A DNA stretch of 64,000 bases from Scenedesmus sp. ARA3 (lineage: Eukaryota; Chlorophyta; Chlorophyceae; Sphaeropleales; Scenedesmaceae), in the NCBI GenBank assembly GCA_004335835.1, contig RWJK01001070.1, positions 25,722 through 89,721 of the forward strand. Direction: 5' to 3'. Both the position numbers and the translations under genes were made by a program. The notes below the pieces were generated by a model. The model was not told the origin of the DNA, made no database searches, and saw only the letters and a program-made list of their open reading frames with translations. Shown one piece after another: positions 1 through 12,530 of this stretch (position 1 is its first letter; each line of letters opens with the position of its first letter).

Positions 1-2
1 CA

Positions 3-1049
3 GCAGCAGGCGGGCCCTTGCCTGCTGATGTGCCTGGCAGCAGCAAGCGCAGCAAGGGCTTGCCTGGCACTGCTGGCGGCGGCTGCAGTGGAGGCGGCAC
101 ACCAGCTGGTGTCAAGGCTGGCAGGACCATCAGCAGGCAGCGTAAGGCTGCAGCAGTGCCAGAAACAGAACAGCATACCCCAGCAGCAGCTGCAGGTGCG
201 CCGCAAATGGGTGCTGCAGGCGGGCACTTGCCTGCTATTGCAGGACTGACTGGCAGCGCTGGTATCCCAGCATCTGCTGCGGCTGCTGAGTCACTGCTGG
301 CTGGCATTGCTGATGTGACATCAGCAGCAGCACCAGCAGCAGCAGCAGCAGCAGCAGTGCCAGCAGCAGCAGCAGCGCCAGCGGTTGCTGTTGAGGAGCT
401 GCTGGCTGGCATTGCTGATGTGGCAGCAGCAGGCGTGGCAGTGGTGCAGAGGCTGGAAGATCTGCAGGTGTGTGGCCTACTAACTGTGGTACAGCCCAGG
501 CGTGTGTGACATATCTTATTGTAGCACCATGCACCCCGTGCGCATTCCCAGTACATGGCACCCTACCAAGTGGCACAGGAGGAATCATCTGGCAGTGCAT
601 GCTTTCACAATGCTTGTAACCAGTGGCTGCGGTCATGCGCCAGCTACTGCACTTCACAGCCTTTGACTTGCCAACTTCTGTTCACCCAACTGCTGGACTG
701 CCACTGCTTTCTGCTGCTGCAGGTGGATGCCGCAGCCGTCCACCAGGCAGACACGCATGTGAAGGAGGTGCTGCTAGCACTTGCCGAGCGCTTTGAAACC
801 AACACCGCAGAAACAGTCTCAACAGCAGCAGCAGCAGCAGCAGATGCATCAGCTGGCAGCGGCCAGCCGCAGCTGCTGTCAGCCAGTCAAGTGCGGCTAT
901 GGCTGCTCATCACAGGCAGCAGCATCCAGGCTCTGGCTAGGCGCAGCAGAGGCCTAGATGGCCCTGGCAGCAGTGCCGCCTGGCAGGATGAGGCTCTGGC
1001 GCAGCTGCTGGCCTGCCACAAGCCTTACTTGGGTGACCTGGCAGGCTGA
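3..1049 (+). CDS. Ala-rich protein of unknown function, 3' part
   Basis: The frame is open from the left edge of the window, so the 5' end is missing. Two exons are supported: 3-467, ending LEDLQ before a gtgtgt donor, and 723-1049, after a ctgctgctgctgcag acceptor and ending in TGA. Both junctions are phase 0, giving about 263 residues. The visible protein has a basic Ser/Lys/Arg stretch, long Ala runs coded by GCA/GCT repeats, a repeated LLAGIADV-type motif (twice in exon 1), and an amphipathic C-terminal part (HVKEVLLALAERFE, then AQLLACHKPYLGDLAG). I recognise no domain. The two AGIADV repeats and the helical end suggest a helical protein, but that is only inference. Confidence 0.6.
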
Positions 1050-1345
1050 GGCATACAGGTGTTACAGCAGCTGCGGGCCTTGCTGGCCCTGAGCAGCAGT
1101 GCGGCCTGGCAGGCTGATGAGAAAATGTGCTGCAGCAGCTGCAGGCCTGCCACAAGCCTTACCTGGGTGACCTGGCAGCCTGATGCACTGAGGCAGTGGC
1201 GCAGCTGCAGGCCTGCTACAAGCCCTACCTGGACAACGTGGCGGGCTGATGCGCACAAGTGTTACAGCAGCTGATGCTCAGAGGCGCTGGTGCAGCTGCC
1301 GGCTGCTGCAAGCCCTAACTGGCAGACCTGGCTGAGCCCCAGCCA
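1000..1345 (+). repeat. Degenerate tandem copies of the last coding segment
   Basis: The final coding motif (gcagctgctggcctgccacaa and what follows up to the stop) recurs about three more times downstream, near 1135, 1200 and 1290, at intervals of roughly 60-100 bp. Each copy drifts further from the coding version. The same arrangement, with a terminal exon followed by decayed copies of itself, occurs at several other genes in this window. Confidence 0.7.
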
Positions 1346-1349
1346 GCAG

Positions 1350-2702
1350 CACACCCAGGTGGCCTGTTGCTGCCTAAAGCTGGTGTGTACTATGGTACCT
1401 ATGTAGATATTCTTTCATAGAGCATGTGTGCAAGCTAGGGCTAGCGAGTTGTCGGCTTGTGTCAAGGGTGTGCCACACCAGTTGACCGCACGGGTTGCAG
1501 TTGTTGCAGAAGGCTTGTTTGCTGAGGGATGCGGCTGGCCCCTGCATGCAGCAGCTGCGAGCAGTCAAAGGCAACGCAGCGCAGATTGGCAGCTGTGGTA
1601 GAGTAGCTTTTATTGTGCTATCATGCATGTTGTTAGACATGCAGGTGTTGTGTTGCGCAGGATTTAGTCATTCAGAACTATGCAGGTGATACAAGGAAGC
1701 ACAATTGCAGGATAGCTGTAACAACAGCTGTAGGAAAATTGCAGGATGGAATGGTGACACACAGTGCAGACAGTCAAGAAATTCAGAGACACTTTGGCCA
1801 CAACTGGCAGTTGTGCGCGCTTGCCTCGACATTGATTGTGTTGTAGTGCGCAGCATGTTGGGCTGTGCAGTGTGTTGGGCTGTACAACGTTTTTACAGGA
1901 TGGATGTGTTGCAGTTGCGACGCAACCGCCATGAGGGACAAAGGGTGCAGGCATCCGCAGTGAGTTGCAGCACACTGCAAGTTGGCTGCTGCACAGCATG
2001 TAACACTGATAAACTGCTGGCAGCAGTGACTGGCTGGGTTGATTGCCTTTGGTTTTAAGTAAAAACAGTTTATTGCAAGCTGAAGGCGTCTTGCTTGCAA
2101 GTTGCAACTCCTGGCACCTACGCATGCTCACTCAGCGTAGTTTGTGTTGCATGTCATGTCAGTCATCTTCGACTTGACAGTCCACATGGTTACACACATG
2201 CCTTGCGCAACATATGTAAGGTGCAGCTGACACGAGGTCACCAGTGGCTGACAGGGACGCAATATGCTTGGGGACGTCCTGACGGCACACTCAACTTCAC
2301 AGGCAAGACCGCCATTGCCGACAGCGTGAACGCCACAGCCATCGTGGCAGCTGATCAGAACACGTAAAGGTGCGCCTTTATGCCGCCACTGCCCGTAATG
2401 TACAATCAACAGCTCTTGTCGTGGCGGCTGCAGCTGCCAGGGTCACAGCTCGTTCTGGATAAGCCAGCAGTTGTGACAACAACAACAGCCAGGACCGGAT
2501 CAGCTTGCAACCAGAACTACAGGCCAGCTTCCGCTCGACCCCTGCCTCTCCTGGTACCGACTAGTTGCAGCTGCCGCTGTCTCTGACACCACCAGCACCA
2601 CGCCGCTCCTCAGCCTGAGGCCTTATCAGCATGATGAGCAGTAGCCATGCAGGCCAGCGTCACTCAACCGCCGTGCCCCTCCCCGCCTCCTCTTGAAACC
2701 AA
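1350..2702. other. No supported gene (intergenic)
   Basis: Scattered ORFs on both strands have no splice-consistent extension and no recognisable motif. The stretch lies between two convergent genes and should contain both 3' UTRs. I see no rRNA, tRNA or mobile element here. Confidence 0.5.
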
Positions 2703-5111
2703 CTAGTAGCCGCTGCCGTTGTCAGGCACCACCAGCACCACGTCGCCCGCCTCCAGTGTGCGGATGTCGCTCTCGATCTCAGCCAGCTGCGCCTCCATGG
2801 CCTCGTGGCGCTTCACCTTGCTGCCAATGTCCATCACAAAGCCCAGCTTTTGGTACTCTGCGGGTGCACGCAAACGACGCAGCGGCAGTGGCAGAGGTTG
2901 CCGTTGGCTGCATGCATGCATGCTTGGAAACCACAGCAGTAGCAGGGAGTGCAAATTGTTGCTGCTCAGATCAAGCTGCCTCCATCTTGCTTGCAGCAAA
3001 AGCAGGGGGCCTGCTTGCAGGACATTGCAGGTCTGCTTGCATGGCATAGACACGGCATATTATCCACTGGCTGCGTCATTGCACACAGCACCTGCGGTTA
3101 GGTACGTGCGCCAGCAAGCATGCATCTTGAACACACAGGCACTGCCTGCATCTGAATTCATGTGTTAAGCTGCCGCACCTGCGTTGAGCGTGGCCCACTT
3201 GATCTTGAGGTGGCGCAGCAGCTCCCCGCGCTCCTCCTCCGACATGGGCACAGCAGTGGGCTGGTTGGACTGCAGCAGGTGCAGAACATGCCATGAAGCA
3301 GGAGTGCATGTCAGTGGTTGCTCAAACTCTTGCTGCTTATGCTTATTCTGCAAAGTTTGCTGGTGCTCAAGTTGCATGAACAGAGCATGCCATGTTATCT
3401 CACCATCGCATGCTTGCAGGAGCGTCATGTATGACAGGATACTGAGACACAATTGGTTTCCCCAGCAACATTAGCTGTGCTGGCTGCCTGTTGTGCGATA
3501 TTGGCTTGCCTGCTGCTCATGCTGACGCAGCAGTATTGGCAACTGGTTCAGCTCGTCTGCAGCATTCGTTACTGCTCTGCTGAGGCTGCCTGCCTCCATA
3601 TCACAACCATATCACAACCATATCACAACCGCTGCTGTCACACCCCTCACCGGCTGCTCCCTGAGCCGCAGGTACTGCTCCAGCTGCTGCTGCTCCAGCG
3701 TGATCTGCTGCTTGTTGCGCTTCAGGTAGGCAGGCACCTGCAGCAGCAGGCAGCAAAGTGCAAGCACACAACAGCTTTGTAACAGCGAGGTTTGACCCCT
3801 GATGATGTGGTCAACGCCAGCAGCTGGCTGCCTGATGCAGGAATTGGGACTGCTTGGTGGCTCGTTGACAGCTAATCGCTGTCGGCAGGTATTGTACTCA
3901 TGTCAAGTGCTGGCGGTCAACAACGCGGGCGTGCATGTTCGGCAGTTGGCTGTAAACCTAGAAGCACAGGATACAGCTGCATCATAAGCTGCTGCTGCCG
4001 CACCTTGCCGAAGCCTGGCTTCTCCACAAACAGCTTCTCCTCCTTTGGCACCTTCTTGGGGGCAGCCAGAATCACCTCAACTGCAGCAGCAGTAGCAGCA
4101 GCAGCAAGCATGTGCAGTCCTGAACTGTGCTTGCTCGCATGTCAAAAGCATGGCTGCTGCTCCATAGTGAGCTGCTGCTTGTCAGCACAGGTGTGCTGTG
4201 GCAACACAGAGCCAGGCGTTGCTTGCTGCTGGCTGGCATTGAACCACTAGCACGCTTTTAGACGGGCGCTGCTGTGTCTGATGCTATCTCCTGCAAGGCC
4301 CTGCAGCCTGCTGCTGCGCCTATTGCTGCTGTTGCCTGCGCACCTGCGTTTGTGGTGATGAAGTTTTTGTTGCTGGTGAGCCCCATGATGGGCTTCTCTG
4401 TGCGTGCTGGCACTGGGGCCTTCAGCTTCTCTTTGGGCCTGCTGGGGGAGTTGGCTGCAGGCCACAACGCCACACCACAGTTTGCAGGACAACAGGCACA
4501 AGAGACAAAGCGCTTGGGCAAAGTTGTTTTGGGGACGTGGTTGCCTGAGTCAGTGCGCTGAGAGCAGGCGACTGCTAACTGCCTGTTGAGGCAGGCATGT
4601 TTGACATTGCTGTCACCTCATTATCTTTGTATTGCGTACTAGGGCATACCGTGGCAAAGCTTTCTGACCTTTGTCAGTGAAGCAGCGTGCTTGCAGGAAC
4701 CCAATTGTGTAGCACAACTGCAGCGTCAACACCTGCTGGCCAGCCTGGCAGGGCAACTCTGCAAAATTCACTCTATGATTCATGCCAAACAGCATGCCTA
4801 GCTGAGACATGAAAACAGTGATGTTGTGAGGTGTTGTTGCTGCTGGTCTGCGTTGGCACTCACGCTGCGGCAGTACTGGCTCCTTTGCATGCTTGCGCAG
4901 GAAGGCCTCTGGGTGCTCTGCATTCTGCCCTATAGCCTTGCCCATAGTGGCTGTCGCCCGGATTTTTGAGGCCCCATAGTCTCGTGGGTCAACTTCTCCA
5001 GCGTGCTGCAGTGCAGCAGAGACTGTGAGTGGCCTGCTGCTGCTTCTGCTGTGTACTTGACTGCTAGCAGGTGGCACTCACTCTTGACCGGTACATAGGT
5101 GGACGCTCCAT
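2703..5111 (-). CDS. ENKUR: Enkurin-domain ciliary protein (FAP106-like)
   Basis: Seven exons: 5082-5111, 4864-5005, 4344-4454, 4004-4080, 3651-3737, 3179-3269 and 2703-2857. They total 693 nt, giving 230 aa, with every phase matching. The start MERPPMYRSR is the only ATG that joins in frame to exon 2. Family hallmarks appear in order: EKPIMGLTSNKNFITTNAVE in the middle, then FVEKPGFGKVPAYLKR across exons 4-5, then the C-terminal enkurin domain with MSEEERGELLRHLKIKWATL and a coiled-coil-like AMEAQLAEIESDIRTLE. Enkurins are microtubule inner proteins of ciliary doublets and adaptors at the sperm flagellum. The Chlamydomonas counterpart is FAP106. The length fits the family (about 200-260 aa). 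The gene therefore points to retained ciliary genes in this lineage. Confidence 0.95.
3597..3630. repeat. 11-bp microsatellite, three units
   Basis: The unit catatcacaac is repeated three times in the intron between enkurin exons 5 and 6, just beyond the donor of exon 5. Confidence 0.8.
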
Positions 5112-5136
5112 TACTACTTGCTGCCGTGGCAGCAAG

Positions 5137-5144
5137 TTATATAT
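5137..5144 (-). promoter_or_regulatory. TATA-like box upstream of enkurin
   Basis: On the minus strand the sequence reads TATATAAC, 26 bp before the start codon at 5111. A working TATA box here would leave almost no 5' UTR, so it may be chance. The rest of 5145-5654, between enkurin and the next gene's 3' end, shows nothing recognisable. Confidence 0.3.
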
Positions 5145-5654
5145 GCTCTCATCGCTCTTGCTCTGCGTGGCCTGCATTCTTGCTGCAAGCTCAGATGGTC
5201 ACTTGTGAAACTTTAAGCGACACGTCATTGATGCGCCAAAACGCCAGTGAAAGGTACCAATGCGTTTTCTGACCGCTTTGATGCTTTCAGGAACCACCTC
5301 GAAAGAGGAATACCCCGAGCAGCAAACCCTAGTCCGGATGACTGAGCTCGACTTGGCACAATGTACACGCAGTTCAATAGCCCGTGCACAGGAACCACTG
5401 TACGTGCATGAACATTTGATATTCGGCCACCATTCGAGAAATTATCATCCGTGACCCTGGCGCTCAACAACAGTGGTGGTCCTCAAAGCCAAAGCTGAAG
5501 CAGGTTCACAATTACCGCAGGCGCATTCTGCTGGTGCACTCAGTCAGCAGCAACGCGTCTCAGCGTTGTGTACAAGAGCAGCCTGGCTATTGACTGCCAT
5601 GTGCTGCCGGCAACACAAGAGCAGCAGCACATGCACATGGAGGCACGTTACGCC

Positions 5655-8600
5655 CTAACTCGTGGTCAGCAGCGCCAGCAGCTCCCCAAGGTCATCATCG
5701 TCATCTGCTCCTCCTGCTGCTGCTGCTGGTGGTGGCTGTGCTGCAGCAGCTGGGAAGCTGAAGGGTGCTGCTGCAGCTGCCGCCTGCGGCTGCTGCCACT
5801 GTAGCGGCGCCGGCTGGTACGCAGTTGGCTGCTGCTGTTGGAATTGTAGTGATGGAACAGCTGCGCCTGGCGCAGCTGTGGCAGCAGGGGGAGCTGCTGC
5901 CGGAGTGTACTGCATGGGCACGTGGTAAGAGGGCTGCTGCTGGTACAGCTGGGGCTGCTGCTGCTGCACAGCTGCTGCAGGTGGCATGGCTACAGCAGCA
6001 GCACCGCTCTGCCAGCTGAGTGCTACTGCTACTGCTGCTGGCTGCTGCGGGGCTTGGTAGTAGGACAATATGGGCACAGACGCGGAAGCGGTAGCAGCAG
6101 CAGGAGCAGCAGCCCGCCAAGGCTCCTGCAGCATCGGCTGCTGCTGCTGCTGCTGTGGCATCGGCTGGCGCTGCGTGTTAAAAGCAGCCAGCAGTGCTGC
6201 CTGCGCCTCACGCTCCTGCCTCTGCTTCTCCTCCTCCGCTCTCTTGCTCTCCGCCATAGCAATTGCCAGCTGCCGTTCAAATTCATCCTCTTCGCCGCCC
6301 GCAGCAGCTGGCGCAGCAGCCACAGCAGCAGCAGACTCCGCAAGCGCCGCCCTGAGCAGCGCCTCCTCATGCGGGGTGCGGACCCCTGCAGGGCCCCCTG
6401 CTGTTGCTGCTGCTGCCGCTGCTACTGCTGCTGGCAGGCCCTGCCATGCGCCGTCCTCAGCTGCATCCGGCGGCGGCTGCCAGCCTGCTGCTCTGGCTGC
6501 CTGTTCGTATTCCTGCTGTGCCTGTACGTCTGCCGCCTCTTCATCGTCGCTTGGCTGCTCGCTGTCATCTTCGTCGTCGGAGCTGTCCGACCCCAGCTGC
6601 ATGGCCAGCAGGGCGTTGAACTTGGAGATGTCTGAGCAGCAGCAGCAGCAGCAGCAGCAGCACGGCAGCACACAGCGCCAGCAGCACCAGGGTTACTGAT
6701 TGACTGCTGGTATCAGCCAGTGTCGACGAGCAACAGTGAGTTTGACCACTTCCGATCAAGCTATGTCCTGGCAACATCGGCCACATGCAAATCTTTACAT
6801 ATGCTTTACCGCTTGCAAGCTCACTGCATAGGTTGACCATTGCCTCCATGTGCAGCTGCTCCATTTGCATCTCTCTCTTTCCTGCAACTCTCTCTTTCCT
6901 GCAAGCCCTGCTCTCTCACCCTCTCATATCAAACCGCAATCTCATCCAGCCCTCCACACCCACCTGTGATGAACTTGCCAGTGCCCATGATGCTAGCGTG
7001 GTCCACTGAGCCACCCCCAGTGGATCCAGCAGCGCCACTCACACCAAAGCCACTGGCAGCCTCTCCGAGCCCCGACTCGTTCGCAGCGTTGCTGCCCTGC
7101 TCCCAGCCAGCCGACGATGCGCCGTCTCCCGCCTCTGCTGCTTTGCGCCTGGCTGCTCGCCGCTGGTTCTTTTTGGCAGCCTTGCCAGCGCCTGCAGCAG
7201 TAGCAGCATGGGAAGTGTCAGGGACGGGCAGTACAGCTGCTGTGTCGCAGCTCCGGCGGACCGTTGTCCAGGCTGATTTCAAGGCGCAACCCCGCAACAG
7301 AGACAGTACTCTCGTCTGTGCGTGCGTAGTGCGACATGCATTCGGCCCACCTGGCCCAAGGAGCTGTCACCAAAGCAACAAGATAATGTTAGTCACTAGC
7401 AGTATGCCGTCGGCGCACCCCCGCTGTCTTCAACCAGCTCCATGCCAGGTGGCAGCTGCTGCAGCTTCCTACCCCTGGCCAGAAACATTACAGTTACAGG
7501 CATAATCAACTATATTTCACATGTCACTGACACTAAAAGGCAGGCAGCGCACCCCCGCTGTCTTCAGCCAGCTCCATGCCAGGTGGCAGCTCCTGGGGCC
7601 CCTTGTCCTTGCTCAGGTTGCGCCCCAGCGGGTCAGCTTTAGGCACAAACGGGATGGGGCTGCAGCGCAGCAAGTGACGCAGCGGCAGCAGCATTTTGCA
7701 GTGTAGGCACAGTCAGGTTGCGCCCCAGCGGGTCAGCTTTAGGCACAAACGGGATGGGGCTGCAGCGCAGCAAGTGACGCAGCGGCAGCAGCATTTTGCA
7801 GTGTAGGCACAGTCAGGTTGCACCCCAGCGGGTCAGCTTTAGGCACAGAGGGGATGGGGCTGCAGCGCAGCAAGTGACGCAGCGGCAGCAGCATTTTGCA
7901 GTGTAGGCACAGTCAGGTTGCGCCCCAGCGGGTCAGCTTTAGGCACAAACGGGATGGGGCTGCAGGGCAGCAAGTGACGCAGCAGAAGCAGCATCTCGCA
8001 GTGTAAGTGCTAGGCGAAGTCAGGTTGCGCCCCGGCGGGCCAGGCCTGGGGGCAGTGACGATGAGCTGCAGCGCACGATAACCAAACAACTGAACGGCAC
8101 AGTCACAAGTTGGTGCTCCACACATGTGAGACGGTTTCAAAAGTCGCTGTGCCATTGTGTCATAGCGGGTATGCTGTGGACCCCGCCAGCTTTGTGGCGC
8201 AAGCGCACTCAATGGCGTCAAGCAGCTAGTGCATATAAGGCGGCCACAGCACTCTGCGCAGGCAGTACCAGCCGCTGCATCTGCAGTTGCGCAGCTGCAC
8301 AGTTGCAGCAACCTGTAACAACTGTCCTCGCACTTACAACACAGCATGCACTACAGGCACAGCACAGCATCCGTTGCATCCGCGGACGACTTTGCTCTGA
8401 CACAACATATGCAATCTCTCTGTCCACAGCAGGCACTCACGGCAGCTTCACCACTGCCGGTTGAGGCATGGACAGCCGCGGCTGCTGCGGCTTCTTCTTC
8501 TTGGGCGGTGCTGCTGCTTGCCCCTCTGCAGCATTGCTAGCTGTGCCGGCCCCCTTGCCCCGCTTGCTGCTGCTGGCTCCATTGCTGGCCTGCAGCATTG

Positions 8601-10497
8601 CAAATAAGGCAGGCACATGACAGCAGCAGTGTGCATTCGTCCTCTGGTCAGCATCGACTTAGCATTGCCAACGCAGCACAACAACAATGCTGCGTTGCTG
8701 TCAAAGGTTTCAATGTTTCAAATCACACCACTTCCGTCTGCTAGCCAGGCTTGCCATGCCGATGCACCAGCAACGCTGTGCCACAGACTGCTGGTGCTGC
8801 TGCAGTCTCGTGCAGCAGCCACAGCGTGTTGCCTCAATCAAACCAACGCTGCAGCTGACTGTGCCGCCACAAGCGCCACCCTGTCAGGCTGTTGCTGCTG
8901 ATGAGATGAATGCCGTGTGCACCGTTGCGCATGCACCAGACTGATTCCACCAGTTGCTGTTTCGGGTGCATACAGAGAGCAGCACGTGTGCGCTGCGCGC
9001 CTGTGCACATGAACAGGCGGCACACGCTGCATGATGCTCTTTCATGTGCGCACGGAGCAGCGCTGGGCTGCTGCCGCCTCACCTGCACGGGGACTGGCGG
9101 CGGTTTTGCCTCCGTCCTTGCATAGATGCGCTTGCAGTGCAGCACGAGCCCCTTGCAGACTTCCTCAGATGCAGACTTACTGGTCTTGCCCTTTGGGCAG
9201 GCTGCAGGTGCAGCAGCAGCAGCGGCAGTCAACATAAGAAACAAGACATCGCTCATTGTGACAGAGCCAAGGCTGCAACTGCTTGCAGGACGCACATCTG
9301 ACAGCCGCAGGAGCGCTCAGACAAGCCACACTGCTGGTCAACTGGCAATCAAGCAGCGGTAGAGTAAAGCCACGAGGCCAGGAAAGCCTCTGTAACGTGG
9401 ACGCAACACCAGCACACTGCTGCGAGCTGCATGCATTGCCGCTACTCACCAAAATTGCTGTAGGGAATTTTGGGGCACCTGCAGACGGCAGCAGGAGCAG
9501 CATCCGGTGTATTCGATACTATGCCACGCGGCAGCCACTTCGGTAACATTAGGTCAAAACAGTGCGCTTTCCTGCCAGACGTTTCTGTATGCAACTGCTT
9601 GCATGATTATGTGCACTGCTGACTGCTGGCATTGGTGGGGTACTGCAGTACTGCTTGCAGGACGTTGGTGAGGTGCAGCATCCTAGTCAGTAGCCAAGGC
9701 TGCCAACATTCAACATCACACCTACAATGAGCATCCTTTGCTACTAATACTTCTCTCTTGAACCACCGGTTCACTGTCACTGACTAATCTGGACTCCTCC
9801 TCTGTGCCAGCTGCTTCGACTGCTCTGAGCCCAAACTGCATTGGCCACAACTGCTGCTGGAATGGTGCTAGGCTGCTGCACCTTTCCTGTTTGTTGCTTG
9901 ATCATAATGCTGCAATTGATCATATTGCTGCAGTTGGATCCTAAGGCTGCAATCAGTGTGCCCTAAAGTGACCATGGCCTCGACTGTGTAATATATGGTG
10001 AGCCGTTACCCTGGCTGTGCATTGTAGACCTGTTTGGTGGCGCACACCTATTCTTTCTTTGCCTTGCACTCACTTGCCCTGCGTGCCCTTTGATCCTGAA
10101 CTGACATACTTCTTTATACACTGTGTGTGGTAGATGTCGCCATCAGGCACTCGGTGGCAGTTGGCTGAGCACTCGACGCTGACGCATTCCTGCAAGCAGA
10201 GGCAAGAGTACACATGCCCAGGTGCACGCAGTGCAGGCCAGTCTGCTGTCCATGCATGACCTGCTGGTGCCTACGTGGGTTCAGACCTGCTGCTACTACT
10301 AACAGACAGTATCACCCGAGGCGGCAGCTGCGAATCAGGGCCATCAGCAAAGAGAGATCTTGCTGGAGGGGTGTAGTACTGCTGCTGCACAAGCCAAAAC
10401 GCGGCATGTCCAAGCGGCTGCTTGCCTCTACTTCGGCGTCAGCCTCCTTCCCACAAATATCACACGTCCCGCGGTAAGCCTGCTCCAGCGTGCCCAT
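5655..10497 (-). CDS. Cys-rich zinc-finger-like protein with two ubiquitin-interacting motifs
   Basis: Eight exons: 10426-10497, 10110-10189, 9450-9478, 9083-9201, 8441-8589, 7553-7659, 6964-7191 and 5655-6631. They total 1761 nt, giving 586 aa, with all phases consistent. Residues 1-90 hold a Cys/His cluster (CDICGKEADAEV, then ECSANC and YHTQC, then ACPKGK) that looks like a RING/PHD-type zinc-binding fold, but I cannot assign the family. A basic stretch (KKKKPQQPR), an ELPPGMEL motif and KAAKKNQRRAARRK follow. Next come an acidic Ser/Asp region and two UIM-like helices near residues 350-361 (HEEALLRAALAES) and 376-390 (EDEFERQLAIAMAES). The tail is Gln/Pro/Ala-rich. UIMs bind ubiquitin, so a role in ubiquitin signalling is inferred. 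If exon 6 is not spliced at 7553, the frame stops at 7533 and gives a 191-aa form. The first donor is either gtagag or GC-type gcaagc; both stay in frame and differ by two residues. Confidence 0.75.
7390..7485 (-). repeat. Second copy of the exon 6 end
   Basis: A diverged duplicate of the segment coding LPPGMELAEDSGG, including the gtgcgc donor, lies downstream of exon 6 inside the intron. Its reading is LPPGMELVEDSGG, so it could still be spliced as an alternative exon. Confidence 0.7.
7614..8030 (-). repeat. 100-bp tandem repeat carrying the exon 6 acceptor, four copies
   Basis: Copies begin near 7614, 7714, 7814 and 7914, with a diverged partial copy from about 8021. Each unit contains the ctgcag acceptor and the first codons of exon 6 (PIPFVPKADPLGRNL). 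The intron therefore presents four nearly equivalent acceptors. Only the copy nearest the gene's 3' side continues into the rest of the exon. Confidence 0.9.
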
Positions 10498-12530
10498 CCG
10501 TGGAGACTGCTGGTGCTACACGCTCAGCAATCCAGGGCCAGGCGATGCTTGGCGATGCACGAGGTCAAACAACGTAACCTGTACCAACTTAAAGCACATA
10601 AACTATCACACGTTGGGTGAACATCAGTCGCTGACGCGTGTATTTGGCAGCAAACGCAGCAAACTGTCTTTCACGGTGTGTGCTTGCCGATCGGTGGGTG
10701 GCTGCAGCACAAAGTTCGCTACACTCAACAGGTCAAATCTATGGTTCTGGCTTGCTTCGCATATCCGGGCTGTGACTTGTCAGTGGCTGGGCTTCAGGTT
10801 TTCACCGCATTCAAAAAGGTGCACCATGTGGCTTTATTGCCCCCAGGCTGGTGTTGTAAGGTCTGCTCCCGCTGCCATTCAGTCTGTAACCGACTGTTGA
10901 TACGAGGACAAATGACCAAGTGTACCTTTGTGCAAGTAGGGTTTGAGCAAGTGCCTGAGGCCTCAAGTCAACGATCAACACTTGCGCATCACCACACCTG
11001 CAAAGCAACAGTAAGCTGGAAAGTATGGAAGCACAGCAGATGAACTGCATGCAGTGTACAATGTGGACGGCTGATACTGGCGCAACTCAGTGGCAGTAAC
11101 AGCTTGCTAAACCGTCAGGCCCTGCAACTGTGGGACACACTGCCTTTGCCTCCACAACCTGGTATGCTGTCAGTGCGTGTTCCAAAGCCTCTAGAACCAT
11201 ATCTTGAACAAACTAAAAACACACAGGCTTGAGGCTGCCAGCCAACAGAGCATGCCGCACTGCCTCTACTGTGCAGGAAACCTGGGCCTGACGTAGACAC
11301 AGCGCCTGGGCAGCTGTGACTGCCACTGAAACAGCCTGATAGGTGCACCTGTCAGGCGCTGCAAGAAAATGATGAAGAGTCCTGTGCACAGTGTGAGCCT
11401 GCGGCACATGGAACATGCTGAAAGTGCGAGGACACAACCGCAGATGCTACGGAACCGTCAGCGCAACAGATGACACGGCATATGTGGCTACTGCAGTACT
11501 GCTCATCATCAAACAGCGCAACATTGGCAACAAGACACGTGCATGATGGCGCACAGCTGCCATGCACACACACGCCTGGCTTGCAGGATTTGCGCAGCAC
11601 ATGTGCGTGATGCAACAGTGCACAGCTGGGGAGCCACAGCAAGCAGGCGCACAAACCATTAGGGCCTAATACCCCGATTCTATGATAATCACCAGAAAAG
11701 TCACCTCAAAACCCAAGGAGCTACCGTGAATGCGGTGTGAACTATGAACTTTGAAGTGTTGCAGCCTGAGGAAGCAAGGCTCTGCTACTGCTGCAGCCAG
11801 GCAACCCAAAAAGAAACTGTCAGGTGCCTTGGACATGTGCAGAAGAGCGGGAGCAACAATCATGCAGCTGCTTGCACCAATCAGAGGACAGATTCGAACA
11901 ACAGTCACCGTACTAGGCGCCACACCGAAACCCATCATGTTTTGCAGCTCCAAGCACCATGTTCGGCCAGTCCAGCACTGAAATGCTGCGTCTTCTGGGC
12001 GCGCCGCATGTGATCTTTGCCGCGGCGCCCTAAGCGGCATTGGCACGCCACCATGCAGCTGGGATCAAACGCTGGAGCGCCATACAGTGGCAAGTGGCGA
12101 GGGCAGACACAATTGCAACTTTCAGCTGTTCTGGATGCGCGCATTCCACCAACTGTGCACCCAGACATAGCACTCCCCTAAGTACATAACCAACAGCGCA
12201 GCGGGGTGCCACTGCCCTGTACAAGCAAGTCTTGCAGAGTACATTGTGCTGCAGCCAGCACTGCACACCATGATATATGCTACCTTCTGCACCCAGCCGC
12301 CTGGTTGAAGTGGAGGCAGATTCTTCTGTCATGTGCCAACGTGGCCGCATTGTGCTGCGCCCATAGGACTAAACTAGCTTCCTGTAAGTCTTCAGCCGAT
12401 TCGCAGGCTGAAGCAGTGCCGCAGTGTCTTGAACACTAGTCTTGAGGTCCTGACGCGTGCGCACTGTCCATGCCCTGACGATGACTCACCAACCCCAGCA
12501 AGCATCGATCTGCATTGCCTCCGCATGGCT
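10498..12530. other. No supported gene (intergenic)
   Basis: This stretch lies between the start of the UIM gene and the 3' end of the cyclase gene. It is poorer in CTG tracts than the genic parts. The longest ORFs (10490-10900 +, 136 aa; 11666-12046 -, 126 aa) show no motif, no bias and no splice partners. The promoter of the UIM gene should lie at its left end. Confidence 0.5.
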
